A stretch of DNA of 64,000 nt. Origin: Bradyrhizobium sp. ISRA464. Its GTDB lineage: Bacteria; Pseudomonadota; Alphaproteobacteria; Rhizobiales; Xanthobacteraceae. The notes under the pieces are model-generated. The model ran no database searches, was not told where the DNA came from, and was given only the letters and a program-made list of their open reading frames with translations. Below, piece after piece: positions 27,786 to 39,209 of the stretch. Where the stretch lies: the NCBI RefSeq assembly GCF_029910095.1, contig NZ_CP094526.1:7874001-7938000 (forward strand). The letters run 5' to 3'. The position numbers were made by a program, and so were the translations under genes. Position 1 is the stretch's first letter. Each line of letters starts with the position of its first letter.

Positions 27786-28601
27786 TCACAGCGGCGCGGC
27801 GCTCTCGCCGCGCGCGCTCGACAGTTTCGAGGCAAACGAGGCCACCACGATGATCACGGCGATCAGCGCGATCACCAGCGTGCAGATCGCGTTGATCTCG
27901 GGCTTCACACCGAGCCGGACCTCGGAATAGATCCGGATCGGCAACGTCGCCGAGCCGGGACCGGTGGTGAAGCTCGCGATCACGACGTCGTCGAGCGACA
28001 GGATGAAGGCCAGCATCCAGCCTGCGACGATGGCAGGCACGATCTGCGGCAGCGTCACCAGCAGGAACGCCCGCACCGGATCGCAGCCGAGGTCCATCGC
28101 GGCCTCCTCCAGGCTGCGGTCGAGCGAGGTCAGGCGCGACTGCACCACGACGGTGACGAAGCACATCGTCAGCGTGGTGTGGGCGATGGTCACGGTCCAG
28201 AAGCCGCGCTCGGCGTTCAGCGCCACGAACAGCAGGAGCAGCGACAGGCCGGAGATCACCTCCGGCATCACCAGCGGCGAATACAGCATGCCGGAGAACA
28301 GCGCGCGGCCGCGGAACCGCTCGCCGCGCGCAAGGCCGATTGCCGCCAGCGTGCCGAGCAAGGCGGCGAGCGTCGCCGATACCGCGGCGACCGACAGGCT
28401 CATCCAGGCTGCCTCCAACATGGCGCGGTCGTTGAAGAACTCGTGGTACCAGCGCAGCGACCAGCCGCCCCACACCGTGACCAGCCGCGAGGCGTTGAAC
28501 GAATAGATCACGAGAATGACGATCGGCAGGTAGAGGAACGCGAGCCCCAACGTCAGCGACGTCATGTTGAAACGCGTGAGCCTGGTGCCGGTATGCGCCA
28601 T
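27786..28601 (-). CDS. Polyamine-type ABC transporter permease (PotI-like)
   Basis: The 271-residue protein begins MAHTGTRLTRFNMTSLTLGL. It has six hydrophobic segments and the EAA loop SLEEAAMDLGCDPVRAFLLV characteristic of spermidine/putrescine permeases (PotC/PotI type). The segment LSLDDVVIASFTTGPGSATL is also typical. Its ATG overlaps the stop of the second permease gene (28601), so translation is coupled. It is the last gene of a three-gene operon (ATPase, permease, permease) that lacks a binding-protein gene here. Confidence 0.9.
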   Translation of the reverse strand: MAHTGTRLTRFNMTSLTLGLAFLYLPIVILVIYSFNASRLVTVWGGWSLRWYHEFFNDRAMLEAAWMSLSVAAVSATLAALLGTLAAIGLARGERFRGRALFSGMLYSPLVMPEVISGLSLLLLFVALNAERGFWTVTIAHTTLTMCFVTVVVQSRLTSLDRSLEEAAMDLGCDPVRAFLLVTLPQIVPAIVAGWMLAFILSLDDVVIASFTTGPGSATLPIRIYSEVRLGVKPEINAICTLVIALIAVIIVVASFASKLSSARGESAAPL

Positions 28602-29511
28602 CAGCTGTGACCTTCGAGCTGACGCCGTTGCAGCCGGTCGTAGAGCACGAGCGGCGGCACCAGCAGGAGGAGCAGCGCGACCGCTGCGGCTGATGCCACC
28701 GGCCAGTCCTTGTTGGTGAAGAACTCCAGCCACAGCGTCTGCCCGATCATCAAGGAATTGGAGCCGGCCAGCAGGTCGGGGATCACGAACTCGCCGACGA
28801 TCGGGATGAAGCAGAGCAGCGCGCCGGCGGCGACGCCGGGCAGCGAGAGCGGAAGGGTCACCAGCCAGAACGCCCGAAGCGGCGAGGCGCCGAGGTCGCC
28901 GGCGGCCTCCAGCAGCGATGCATCCATCTTGGCGAGCGTCGCATAGAGCGGCAGGATCATGAACGGCAGGTAGGAATAGACGATGCCGAGATACATCGCG
29001 CTGTCGGTCGACAGCCAGACCACCTGCGCTGAGACGATATGCAGCGCCAGCAGAACCTGATTGAGCAGGCCGTCATGCTGCAGGATGTTGATCCAGGCAT
29101 AGATGCGGATCAGGAACGAGGTCCAGAACGGCACGATCACCAGCATCATCGCCACGCCCTGCCACCGCCGCGGCAGCCGGGCCATGCCATAGGCGATCGG
29201 GTAGCCGATCAGGAGCAGGATCAGGGTCGAGGTCACCGCGACGACGAGGCTGCGCAGATAGGACAGGATGTAGAGGTTATCGGAGATCAGCAGCCTGAAA
29301 TTGTCGAACGACAATTGCGAGAAAGCGGCCGCCAGGGCCGCGCGCCCCTCGGTGAAGTCGAAGACCGGTGTGTAGGGCGGCTGCGCGATCGCGGTCTGCG
29401 ACAGGCTGATCTTCAGCACGAAGCCGAACGGCACCAGGAAAAACAGCACCATCCAGAAATAGGGCGCGATCGCGGCAAGCCGCGCCGGACGCGCGAAGAT
29501 GCGGCGCGCGC

Positions 29512-29515
<4 letters not shown>
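28601..29515 (-). CDS. Polyamine-type ABC transporter permease (PotH-like)
   Basis: The 304-residue permease begins MSARRIFARPARLAAIAPYF. It has an N-terminal helix, a long periplasmic loop, and the EAA motif SLLEAAGDLGASPLRAFWLV of PotB/PotH proteins. The start at 29515 overlaps the end of the ATPase gene. A much longer frame on this strand extends to 30718 but shadows the ATPase gene and is not used. It works with the PotI-like permease as the transmembrane channel. Confidence 0.9.
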
Positions 29516-30675
<1,160 letters not shown>

Positions 30676-30826
30676 GTCCTTCAGCTCCGCTTCTCCGCCG
30701 GTCCGACAAAGCGCGCAAGCTAGCGGCGGATCGTCACCGGCTCAACCGCCTCGCACGACAACTCCCGCAATATTGTCGCCCCTCGCGTCTCTGCTAGACT
30801 TCGCGTCCAATTCGGGAGGACAACCG

Positions 30827-32137
30827 ATGCACCACGACCGCTATGGCCTGCCGCTGACGACCGCGTCCGACCGCGGCGCCGCCCACTATGTTGACGGGGT
30901 CGATCGCATGCTTGCGGCCCTGCACGGCGCGGATGCCGCATTCGACGCGGCGATTGCCGAAGACCCCGATTTCGCGATGGCCCATATCGGGCGCGCCCGC
31001 GTGCATCAGCTCAACATGGAAGGTGCCGAGGCCCGCGGCAAGGCGACAACGGCACGGCAACTGGTGGCGGCCGCGAGCCCGCGCGAGCGCCAGCATATCG
31101 AGATCATGGCGTCCGTGATCGAGAGCCAGCCCAAAAAGGCGATGACGGCAGCCGAGCAGCACCTCACCGAGTATCCGCGCGATGCGCAGGTGCTGTCGCT
31201 GTTGCTCGGCGCCTTCGGCCTCTATGCCTTCTCGGGCCGAGCCGACCATGACGCCGCGCGGCTCGCAGTCTGCGAGCACTACGCGCGCGATTATGGCGAG
31301 GACTGGTGGTTCCTGACCTATCTCGGCTGGTCACAGACCGAAGCGGGCCAGATCGTCTCCGGCCGCGCCATCACCGAGCGCGGCTATGCGCTGAAGCCAG
31401 AGAACGCCGGCGCCGCCCACGCCGTCGCGCATGCGCTGTTCGAGCAGGGCAATGGACACGAAGGCCGCGCCTTCCTGTCGGCCTGGTTAACGGCGAACGA
31501 GCGCACCAGCTTCCTGCAGGGCCATCTCGCCTGGCACCTCGCCCTCATCGACCTCGAGGAAGGCGACGCCGACGCTGCGCTCGATATCTACGAGCGCCAT
31601 ATCAAGCCGGCGGGCCGGCCCTACCCGCCGCTCAACATCTACACCGACACGGCCTCGCTGCTCTGGCGGCTCGCGCTCGCCGGCAAGACCGACCTCGCGT
31701 CCCACTGGAAGGACGTCGCCGCCTATGGCGACAGCCATTTCCCGAAGGCCGGCGCGCATTTCGCCGACGTCCATCATGCGCTGGTCGCGGCCACCACGAA
31801 TGGCGACGCGCTCGAGAGACGGCTTGCCGAGATGGAAGCGCGGCAGGCCGATGGCAAGCTGGCGCCCGGCCCGTCCGCGATCGGCCTCTGCCGGGGGATC
31901 GCGGCCTTCGCCGCGGGCGATCACAATGAAGCCGTCCGCATCCTCGCGCCGCTGATGCCCGAACTGGTGCGGATCGGCGGCAGCCACGCACAGCGCGAGC
32001 TGTGGGAGGACACCTTCATCGTGGCGTGCCTTCGCGCCGGCCAGGGACGGCAGGCAGTCAATCTGATCTCGGATCGGCTGCATCGCCGCCCGTCCCGGCG
32101 CGACCTGGCATGGTCGCAGGAGGTAGCACGGCAATAG
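30827..32137 (+). CDS. Tetratricopeptide-repeat protein
   Basis: The 436-residue cytoplasmic protein has TPR-like helical pairs throughout (for example FDAAIAEDPDFAMAHIGRAR; RAITERGYALKPENAGAAHA; ALDIYERHIKPAGRPYPPLN). ATG 30827 has GGGAGGA nine bases upstream. No signal peptide, lipobox or enzymatic motif is visible. TPR scaffolds bind protein partners; the partner is unknown. It is divergent from the ABC transporter operon and followed by a GC-rich intergenic repeat. Confidence 0.75.
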   Translation: MHHDRYGLPLTTASDRGAAHYVDGVDRMLAALHGADAAFDAAIAEDPDFAMAHIGRARVHQLNMEGAEARGKATTARQLVAAASPRERQHIEIMASVIESQPKKAMTAAEQHLTEYPRDAQVLSLLLGAFGLYAFSGRADHDAARLAVCEHYARDYGEDWWFLTYLGWSQTEAGQIVSGRAITERGYALKPENAGAAHAVAHALFEQGNGHEGRAFLSAWLTANERTSFLQGHLAWHLALIDLEEGDADAALDIYERHIKPAGRPYPPLNIYTDTASLLWRLALAGKTDLASHWKDVAAYGDSHFPKAGAHFADVHHALVAATTNGDALERRLAEMEARQADGKLAPGPSAIGLCRGIAAFAAGDHNEAVRILAPLMPELVRIGGSHAQRELWEDTFIVACLRAGQGRQAVNLISDRLHRRPSRRDLAWSQEVARQ

Positions 32138-32204
32138 CCGTGCTCAATCCTCGTAGCTGTCCATAACGGCGTCGGCGACGCGCTAGAATTGGCGCCGCAA
32201 AGAC

Positions 32205-32330
32205 GCTGCGCTCCCTCTCCCGCTTGCGGGGGAGGGCTGGGGTGGGGCTGTCTCCACAATATGACTCGCGGAGACAGCCCCCACCCGCCGCACTACGCGC
32301 GGCGAACTCCCCCGCAAGCGGAGAGGTCAA
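32205..32330 (+). repeat. GC-rich intergenic mosaic repeat
   Basis: CTCTCCCGCTTGCGGGGGAG at about 32215-32234 is mirrored by CTCCCCCGCAAGCGGAGAG at about 32307-32325, with GGGGCTGTCTCC and GGAGACAGCCCC facing each other between them. The whole block is a long imperfect palindrome able to form nested hairpins. It lies between convergent genes, where it could also stop transcription in both directions. Confidence 0.65.
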
Positions 32331-32372
32331 GCGAGCCTGCGGATCGGCCGACTCGACCAAAATCATCATGCT

Positions 32373-33902
32373 CTAGTCTGCACCGGCCGACGCAAAGAAG
32401 CGCTCCGGCCCATCGACTTCCACTAGCTTTCTCCCTTCGATCACCCAGAACCGGTTCGCCACCGTCCGCACGAACTGACGGTCATGCGACACCAACAGGG
32501 AACTGGCCTGACGCGCCATCAATTCCTCCTCCAGCGCTTCCTGGCCCTCGATATCGAGGTGATTGGTCGGCTCATCGAGCAGATAGAAGTTGGGCTGAGT
32601 GAGCCGCAGCACGAGCAGGCCGAGACGAGCCTTCTGGCCGCCCGATAGCCGCCCGATCGGACGACTCTGCATCTCGATCGACAGCCCTATTCCGGCGAGC
32701 AAGCCACGCGCCCGCTGATCGCCGACCTCGAAGCGGCTGACGATCGCGCGCATCGGCGTATCGGCATCGGCGAGATCGGAAAGCGCCTGGTCGCAATAGC
32801 CTGTAACCAGCGACTCCGTGGCCTTGATCTCGGCCGGTGCCGCCTCCGCCGTTTCGATCGCCTGGCGCAACGCCGCGACGAACCGGGTCTTGCCCGCACC
32901 ATTCGGGCCCAGCAGTGCGATCCGGTCGCCCTTGCAGATGAACTGCTTGCCGGTCCTGAACAGCAGCCGTCCGTTGGGTGCGGCGATCGCAGCGTCGCTC
33001 AACCTGATCAGCACCTTGGCGTGGGTGTCACGATCGGCGAGCCTGATGGTTCCGGCCGCTCGTTCCAGATGCGCGGGCTCCACCGACTCCTCCAGCCTCT
33101 CGGCCCGCTGCTTCAACTGCTTGGTCTTCGACAGCAGGAGATCGCTGCCGGAGTTGATGCCGAGGTTGTTGAGCTTTGCGGCCTGCTGGCGAAGCCGCCG
33201 GACGGTCTTCATGTCCTTTTGATAGCGCCGCTCGTCCGAGGCATCGAGCTCGTCGAGCGCCGCGCGCGCCCGCGCATAGGGCAACGAGAACAGCTGCGAC
33301 CGCTCCGGACGCAGGAACAGCGTCCGGTTCGTGGTCGCATCGAGAAAGGCGCGGTCATGGCTTGCGATCACGACCGGCATCTCGCGCGGCAATGCGTTCA
33401 ACCAGGTTTCGAGCCGGCCGATCTTGGCGAGGTCGAGGTGGTTGGTCGGCTCATCGAGCAGCAACGCATCGGGCTCGGTCACCAGCACGCGGGCGAGCAT
33501 GGCGAATCGTAACCAGCCGCCGCTGAGTTGCTTCAGCGGCCTCTGCCACAGCTCCTCGGGCACCTCGAGCGATTGCAGGGCAACGTCGACCCGCCAGCCT
33601 TCGCCGGCCTGACGCTCCCTGGAAAGCGCTTGGAGCACCGCGGCATGGAACGGCGTATCCAGCAGCGCCGATGGCGCGTCTTGCGCGACATGGCCGATGG
33701 TCAGCCCGCGCGATCTGGTGATCTCGCCTTCATTGGGCTCGATCGCTCCCGCGATACAGCGCAGCAGCGTGGATTTGCCGCGGCCGTTGGCGGCGACGAG
33801 TCCGATCCGATCGCCGGCATTGACGACAAGATTCAGTTGGGAGAACAGCGGCGCGTTCAGCGTTACGCCGAGATTACGTACGTTGATAAGGGTCACGATC
33901 AT
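32373..33902 (-). CDS. ABC-F family ATPase
   Basis: The 509-residue protein holds two ABC domains and no membrane segment: Walker A AANGRGKST near residue 40 and GPNGAGKT near 335, and two LDEPTNHLDL/I motifs. The linker between them (about 220-290) is rich in charged residues and Gln, as in the ABC-F P-site tRNA-interaction motif region. Signature motifs are LSGGWLRFAMLA and LSGGQKARLG. ABC-F proteins act on ribosomes in translation factor or antibiotic-resistance roles. MIVTLINVRNL is the start at 33902; the in-frame extension is not used. A 344-base leader with hairpins and a possible short upstream frame precedes it. Confidence 0.9.
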   Translation of the reverse strand: MIVTLINVRNLGVTLNAPLFSQLNLVVNAGDRIGLVAANGRGKSTLLRCIAGAIEPNEGEITRSRGLTIGHVAQDAPSALLDTPFHAAVLQALSRERQAGEGWRVDVALQSLEVPEELWQRPLKQLSGGWLRFAMLARVLVTEPDALLLDEPTNHLDLAKIGRLETWLNALPREMPVVIASHDRAFLDATTNRTLFLRPERSQLFSLPYARARAALDELDASDERRYQKDMKTVRRLRQQAAKLNNLGINSGSDLLLSKTKQLKQRAERLEESVEPAHLERAAGTIRLADRDTHAKVLIRLSDAAIAAPNGRLLFRTGKQFICKGDRIALLGPNGAGKTRFVAALRQAIETAEAAPAEIKATESLVTGYCDQALSDLADADTPMRAIVSRFEVGDQRARGLLAGIGLSIEMQSRPIGRLSGGQKARLGLLVLRLTQPNFYLLDEPTNHLDIEGQEALEEELMARQASSLLVSHDRQFVRTVANRFWVIEGRKLVEVDGPERFFASAGAD

Positions 33903-34246
33903 TCTCTGGTCTGGCCGGCCATCACGACATCCGGGGCGTGCAGCCATCAACGGATGGGTGTGTCGAAGCGCGGCGAGGGATTAAAGTGCAGGCGCGAACT
34001 CAACTGTTCGGCGCCGCACAGCCACGAAGGGCAGACCAGGAAGAGATGTTACGCGAGTTTCCGGTCAGCCCTGCAAACGCATTTGCAGGGCGTTGACGGG
34101 GCCACGCCTGAAGTGGTGATCGAGACATGTCACCACGACGCAGCCCTCCTTCCTCGGCTAGAAGTTGTGGTGGCCTGAGGTGTAGCCGGGCATGCAACGG
34201 ATGGCAAGCTCATCCAATCAATCCGGTCTGACGGTTCAAACCCCGC
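33903..34246 (-). promoter_or_regulatory. Leader region of ABC-F gene with hairpins and possible upstream frame
   Basis: No full gene is supported in this gap. On the minus strand it holds a 9-bp hairpin (CCCTGCAAA 34069-34077 with TTTGCAGGG 34082-34090) and a 7-bp pair (GTGGTGA 34113-34119 with TCACCAC 34130-34136). The loop of the latter contains the ATG of a small frame (MSRSPLQAWPR, start 34128). Attenuation by short leader frames is known for some ABC-F genes. Neither hairpin has a clear T-run, so this remains a suggestion. Confidence 0.3.
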
Positions 34247-36934
34247 CTACCCGGCTTTGCGCACGGCTTCCGCAAGGCGGCTGCCGCCGACCAGCGCGGC
34301 AAAATGGGCGATCGGCGCGGGCCGGCCGATCAGGTAGCCCTGCACCGCGTCGCAGCCCTCCTCCGAAAGGAAGCCGAGCTGCGCCTCGGTCTCGACGCCC
34401 TCAGCGACGATCGACATTTCAAGGCCGTGGCCGAGATCGATAACAGCGCGCACGATCGCAGCCGATTGCGGATTGCGGCCCAGATTGATGACGAAGGTGC
34501 GGTCGATCTTGATCTTGTCGAACGGAAACGCCTGCAGGTAGCTCAGCGAGGAGTAGCCGCTGCCGAAATCGTCCATCGAGATGCGCACACCGAGCGCCTT
34601 CAGCCGCCGCAGCAATGAAAGGCCGCGGTCGAAATCCTCGATCAGCACGCCTTCGGTGATTTCGAGCTCGAGCCGGTCTGGTGTCAGCCCGGTCTCGAGC
34701 AGGATCGAATGGACCAGGCCCACGAGATCACCATGGGTGAACTGCGCCGGCGACAGGTTGACGGCGACCTGCAGCGGAACCGCCCACGAGGCCGCTTCCC
34801 GACAGGCTTCGCGCAGGATCCATTCGCCCATCTCGACGATCAGGCCGCTTTCTTCCGCGAGCGGGATGAAATCGCCCGGCGGCACGAAGCCGCGCACCGG
34901 ATGATGCCATCGCGCCAGCGCCTCGAAGCCGATGATCTCGCTGCCCGCAACGCTCCCGCCCGCCGCCGCCTGCGGCTGGTAGTAGAGCGACAATTCGCCG
35001 TTCTTGATTGCGACCGACAGCTCCTGGTGCAGCACCCGGCGGTCGCGGATCTGCTGGTCCATGTCGGGCTCATAAATCGAGATCGTGCCGCGCGACTTCG
35101 CCTTGGCGCGAAACAGCGCCGCGCCCGAATTGGCGAGCAGCGAGGCCGCGTCGGAGCCGTTGTGCGGGAACACCGCGATGCCGGTGGTGAGACCGGTGCG
35201 AACCGACTTGCCGTCGATCGCAAAATCCTGACCCAACGCCTCGGCGGCCTGCTCGGCCAGCGCAATGCCGGCCGCAGGCTGCCTGCCGTCTATGATGAGG
35301 CCGAATTCGTCGCCCGACAGCCGCGCGACCACGCCACCGCGTGCCACCGTCTGCAGGCGCTGCGCGACTTCGATCAACACCTTGTCGCCCATCGCATGAC
35401 CGAACACGTCATTGATCTCCTTCAGCCCGTCGAGGTCGACGCAAAGCACGGCGAATTCCTCGTCGGTGCCAGCACAAGCCTCGATCATCTGCGTCAGCGC
35501 CTGGAGAAAGGCGGCGCGGTTCGGCAGATCAGTCAGGCCGTCGTGATAGGCCATATGCGCCATGCGCGACTCGGTCTGGCGCCGGTCGGTGACGTCTTCA
35601 TGGGTCTTGATCAGATATTGCGGCTCGCCATTGTCGTCGAGCACGGTCATGCGGCGGGTCAGGAACAGCCGCAACCCATCCTTGGTCGAGATCGGGTGCT
35701 CCTCGGCGATCATGCTGCGCTTCCGGATCGCGGCCTCGTCGCGGGCGATGATCAGCTTGGCTTCGCGCGGATTGAAGATATCGGCGGCGGTGAGGCCCGT
35801 GGCGTCCTCGCGGCGGCGGTTGAGGATCGTTTCGGCGCTGCGGTTGGCCAAGAGATAGCGGCCGTCGCTGACGCGCTCGACGATCAGCGAGACCGGGATG
35901 TTGTCGACCACGAGCTCAAGGAATTTCTTGTTGTTCTCGAGTTCGCGCGACAGCGTGCGGCGGTCGGTGACGTCCTCGAACAGGGCGATCAGGAATTCCG
36001 GTTCGCCGGCCTCGTTGCGGGCGATGACACGATTGGAAGCGACGATGCGCTTCTCCGAACCACGCTCGACGAAGAATTCGCTGCGGTGATAGCCTTCCGG
36101 CGCGTTCACTGCCGCGCGATCTGCGGCCTCGATGCTGGCTGCGGTCTCCGGACGGAACATCTCGTCCGCGCGCTTGCCGACGATATGCTCGCGCGAGAAG
36201 CGGGAGAAGCGCTCGAACGCTCGGTTGGCGAAGATGTAGCGGCCATCCTCGATGTTCTTGGCGGCAACGCAGACCGGGACGTTGTCGAGCACCGATTCCA
36301 GGAATTGCGTGGTCGAGGCGAGCTTGCGCGACAGCTTACGCTGGTCGGTGCAATCGAGATGCGTCGCGACCGAGCCACCGTTCGGCAGCGGGAAATACTT
36401 CACCAGCACCGATTTGCCATCCGGCAATTCGGTGACCAGCCCCTCGGGCGCCGCTGCCTTCGCGAAAAAATCCTCGGCGCTGACGTCGAGCATGCCGCAG
36501 CTGCGGCGCAGCTCCAGCAGTTCAGTGCCGGTCATGTTGCGCCTGATATCGGCGCGGGACAGGCCGTAGATATCGAGATAACGATCGTTGCAGAAGACGA
36601 TGCGTCCGTGCGCATCCGTCATCACCACGCCCTGGTTCAAGTGGTTAAGGGCTGAAGAGACGAAGGCATTGCGGCGCAGTTGCGCTCGCTTGGCCTTGCG
36701 CAACGCCGACAGAATCCACAGCCCGACCGCGCCGAGGAACGACGCGACGACCATGCTGCCGATCAGCAGCTCCCAGATCACATTGGGGTCGAGATCACCA
36801 AGATAGGTCGACGGCGCGAAGGCGCTGGACGCCGACCGGGCCATGCCGCATGGGGTGACGACGGCGATCAGTCCAAGCGCCACCTTTGCCGGAATCGAAC
36901 TCTTCCTGCCTGCCCGCCAATTCTTGCCAGCCAT
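34247..36934 (-). CDS. PAS-GGDEF-EAL cyclic-di-GMP signalling protein
   Basis: The protein is about 895 residues from ATG 36934 (a TTG at 37006 would add 24). It has two membrane segments near the N-terminus (VALGLIAVVTPCGMA; VIWELLIGSMVVASFLGAVG), then three or four PAS domains, a diguanylate cyclase domain with RLSGDEF near residue 545, and a phosphodiesterase domain with the intact GFEALARWHHP motif and DDFGSGYSS. The first Gly of GGDEF is Ser, which is tolerated in many active cyclases. It may make or break cyclic-di-GMP depending on the PAS input. It is monocistronic, with about 260 bases before the divergent oxidoreductase gene. Confidence 0.92.
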   Translation of the reverse strand: MAGKNWRAGRKSSIPAKVALGLIAVVTPCGMARSASSAFAPSTYLGDLDPNVIWELLIGSMVVASFLGAVGLWILSALRKAKRAQLRRNAFVSSALNHLNQGVVMTDAHGRIVFCNDRYLDIYGLSRADIRRNMTGTELLELRRSCGMLDVSAEDFFAKAAAPEGLVTELPDGKSVLVKYFPLPNGGSVATHLDCTDQRKLSRKLASTTQFLESVLDNVPVCVAAKNIEDGRYIFANRAFERFSRFSREHIVGKRADEMFRPETAASIEAADRAAVNAPEGYHRSEFFVERGSEKRIVASNRVIARNEAGEPEFLIALFEDVTDRRTLSRELENNKKFLELVVDNIPVSLIVERVSDGRYLLANRSAETILNRRREDATGLTAADIFNPREAKLIIARDEAAIRKRSMIAEEHPISTKDGLRLFLTRRMTVLDDNGEPQYLIKTHEDVTDRRQTESRMAHMAYHDGLTDLPNRAAFLQALTQMIEACAGTDEEFAVLCVDLDGLKEINDVFGHAMGDKVLIEVAQRLQTVARGGVVARLSGDEFGLIIDGRQPAAGIALAEQAAEALGQDFAIDGKSVRTGLTTGIAVFPHNGSDAASLLANSGAALFRAKAKSRGTISIYEPDMDQQIRDRRVLHQELSVAIKNGELSLYYQPQAAAGGSVAGSEIIGFEALARWHHPVRGFVPPGDFIPLAEESGLIVEMGEWILREACREAASWAVPLQVAVNLSPAQFTHGDLVGLVHSILLETGLTPDRLELEITEGVLIEDFDRGLSLLRRLKALGVRISMDDFGSGYSSLSYLQAFPFDKIKIDRTFVINLGRNPQSAAIVRAVIDLGHGLEMSIVAEGVETEAQLGFLSEEGCDAVQGYLIGRPAPIAHFAALVGGSRLAEAVRKAG

Positions 36935-37192
36935 CAGCCACCCGCGGATTTCCCGAGGAGTGTCCGGCTTCGGCAGTTTGGATCGGGTAAACGCGATCCG
37001 ATGCAACTTGAAAATGCGGCCTGATTTACGGCAATTGCCCTGACGTGATTAATAGTCCACTAACAGGATGGGACGCTGAAACTATCCGAGGCAGCCCAAG
37101 CACTTGCCAAGGGAGTCGGACAGGGCAAACGATGATGGTTGCGCGCGATGGCGGGGTGTTATCGCGCCGGAATCCCGGATCTGAAGGACGAT

Positions 37193-38296
37193 ATGGACAG
37201 GGTTGATTGCGTGATCGTGGGTGCGGGGGTGATCGGCCTCGCAGTGGCGCGCCGGCTGGCACAGGCCGGCCGCGAAGTGATTGTCATCGACGAGGCCGAG
37301 GCGATCGGCACGGTGACCTCGTCGCGGAACAGCGAGGTGATCCACGCCGGCATTTACTATCGCGCCGGCAGCCTGATGGCGCGGATGTGCGTCAGCGGCA
37401 AGCGCGCGCTCTACAGCTACTGCGTCGAGCACGGCATCCCGCACAGGAATTGCGGCAAGCTGATCGTCGCTACCACACCTGCGGAAACCGAGAAGCTGCA
37501 GTCGATCCGGGCGCATGCCGCGGCCAATGGCGTCGACGACATGCAGCTTTTGTCCGGCGAGGCCGCGCGCGCGATGGAGCCGGCACTGAACTGCGATGCG
37601 GCCCTGCTGTCGCCTTCCACCGGGATCATCGACAGTCACGCCTACATGCTGGCGCTGCGCGGCGATGCCGAGGAGGCCGGGGCGGCGTTTGCGTTCTACA
37701 CGCCGCTCACGCGCGCCAAGGCGGCCGCCGGCAGGATCGAGATCGAGGCTGGTGGGGAGGCACCGATGACCTTGGCATGCGACCTCCTGATCAACGCCGC
37801 CGGCCTCGGCGCATCGGCGGTCGCGCGCAGCATCGAGGGCATGCCGATCGAACTGATTCCGACGGCCTACCTGGCCAAGGGGAATTACTTCAGCTGTAGC
37901 GCGCGAGCGCCGTTTTCGCGGCTGATCTACCCGGTGCCGGAGCCCGGCGGGCTCGGCGTTCACCTCACCCTCGACATGGCGGGCCAGGCCAGGTTCGGCC
38001 CCGACGTCGAATGGATCGATCACATGGATTATGCCGTCGACCCTGCGCGGGCCGAACGCTTCTATCCGGCGATCCGGAAATATTGGCCGACCCTGCCGGA
38101 CGGCGCGCTGATGCCGAGCTATTCGGGAATCCGGCCCAAGATCGTGCCGCCGGCGGTCGCGACCCAGGATTTCCTGATCCAGGGACCGCGCGACCATGGC
38201 GTCGCCGGCCTGATCAACCTGTTCGGGATCGAATCGCCCGGGCTTACGTCATCGCTGGCCATTGCCGACTATGTCGGCGAATTGGCCGGGCTTTGA
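37193..38296 (+). CDS. FAD-dependent oxidoreductase, L-2-hydroxyglutarate oxidase-like
   Basis: The 367-residue flavoprotein has an N-terminal dinucleotide-binding motif ([18 protein letters not shown]), a second FAD block ([14 protein letters not shown]) and a C-terminal FAD-contacting region ([17 protein letters not shown]). These are DAO-fold features shared with L-2-hydroxyglutarate oxidase/dehydrogenase (LhgO). The enzyme would oxidise a 2-hydroxy acid to the 2-oxo acid. ATG 37193 follows GAAGGACG; the longer frame from 37139 is less likely. A glycerol-3-phosphate or amino-acid oxidase role is a less likely alternative. Confidence 0.85.
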   Translation: MDRVDCVIVGAGVIGLAVARRLAQAGREVIVIDEAEAIGTVTSSRNSEVIHAGIYYRAGSLMARMCVSGKRALYSYCVEHGIPHRNCGKLIVATTPAETEKLQSIRAHAAANGVDDMQLLSGEAARAMEPALNCDAALLSPSTGIIDSHAYMLALRGDAEEAGAAFAFYTPLTRAKAAAGRIEIEAGGEAPMTLACDLLINAAGLGASAVARSIEGMPIELIPTAYLAKGNYFSCSARAPFSRLIYPVPEPGGLGVHLTLDMAGQARFGPDVEWIDHMDYAVDPARAERFYPAIRKYWPTLPDGALMPSYSGIRPKIVPPAVATQDFLIQGPRDHGVAGLINLFGIESPGLTSSLAIADYVGELAGL

Positions 38297-38379
38297 GCGT
38301 GCACAACCCCGCCAAGGATGGGCGCTCGAGCGTCCATCCTGATGCGGAAAGGCTTGGTTAATTTTTGCGGGGGGACTGG

Positions 38380-38565
38380 CTAGTGGATGGTACTGTCCGC
38401 GGTCTGCTTCAGCCGCTCGATCTCGTCCTTGACCATCAATTTACGGCGCTTCAACTCGAGAATTTGCAGGTCGTCTACTGAAGGGTGCACGAGCGCTTCG
38501 TGCAGTTCGTTTTCGAGAATTTTGTGCTTGCGCTCGAGTTCGACGAGATGGGCTTGTATTGCCAT
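38380..38565 (-). CDS. DUF465 (YdcH-like) small protein
   Basis: The 61-residue protein (MAIQAHLVELERKHKILENE) is a single helical hairpin with charged heptads and the KRRKLMVKDEIERL ending typical of DUF465. The function of this family is unknown. GAGGAG lies ten bases before the ATG at 38565. A second DUF465-type gene lies 240 bases away on the other strand, so the pair is divergent. Confidence 0.85.
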   Translation of the reverse strand: MAIQAHLVELERKHKILENELHEALVHPSVDDLQILELKRRKLMVKDEIERLKQTADSTIH

Positions 38566-38806
38566 ACGAACACTCCTCGGTGGGTTAAACCTCAGGTTCG
38601 ATCCGGACCGGCGAGTGTACACAAGTGAGCGGAGGTGTCGATGGGGAACGCAAAATGCCGCAGTCAGGTTTCTGCGCCTATCTGTAGCCAATCGTGACTA
38701 TGGAACCAGTTCAGCTTGCGCCGCGCGCGCCCAAGGACGATATTTCAACAGGCGGCGAGTGCTTCGCCCGCCACAACCTTATCGTGCTTATCAGTTAACG
38801 TACACC

Positions 38807-39013
38807 ATGAACGATCAGGATGAGCGCGAACTCCACGCCGAGCTCGCACGTCTGCAACAGGAACACCGCGACCTCGACGCCGCGATCGACGCGCTGCATC
38901 AGTCGCCCGCGCCGGATCTCCTGATGCTGCAGCGCTTGAAGAAGCGGAAACTGCAATTGCGCGATCGCATCGCCTTCATCGAAGACCAGATCACGCCCGA
39001 CATCATCGCGTGA
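38807..39013 (+). CDS. DUF465-like small coiled-coil protein
   Basis: The 68-residue protein (MNDQDERELHAELARLQQEH) resembles the DUF465 hairpin: LQRLKKRKLQLRDRIAFIED near the C-terminus matches KRRKLMVKDEIERL of the neighbour at 38380. It is acidic at the N-terminus and has no signal or membrane segment. No strong Shine-Dalgarno is visible before ATG 38807. Confidence 0.75.
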   Translation: MNDQDERELHAELARLQQEHRDLDAAIDALHQSPAPDLLMLQRLKKRKLQLRDRIAFIEDQITPDIIA

Positions 39014-39209
39014 CGCGCGCTCCTGGGAGCGCCAAGCGATCGGGTTGACCGGCTCGTCGCGCGCAGACACCTTTCCCCGTCATCCACAGCGGCGGCCTGC
39101 TTCACGTTCGCGGCAACGGGTTTGCGACCGCGATGCCCCCTCTTGACTCAATTAGAACAAACAGGGAACATATCGACCCAGCCGCCAGACACAGAAAGGG
39201 AGTTTCGCC

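Noticed and set aside
34709..36655. 648-codon + strand frame
   Set aside because: It is antisense to the PAS-GGDEF-EAL protein, which has clear catalytic motifs.
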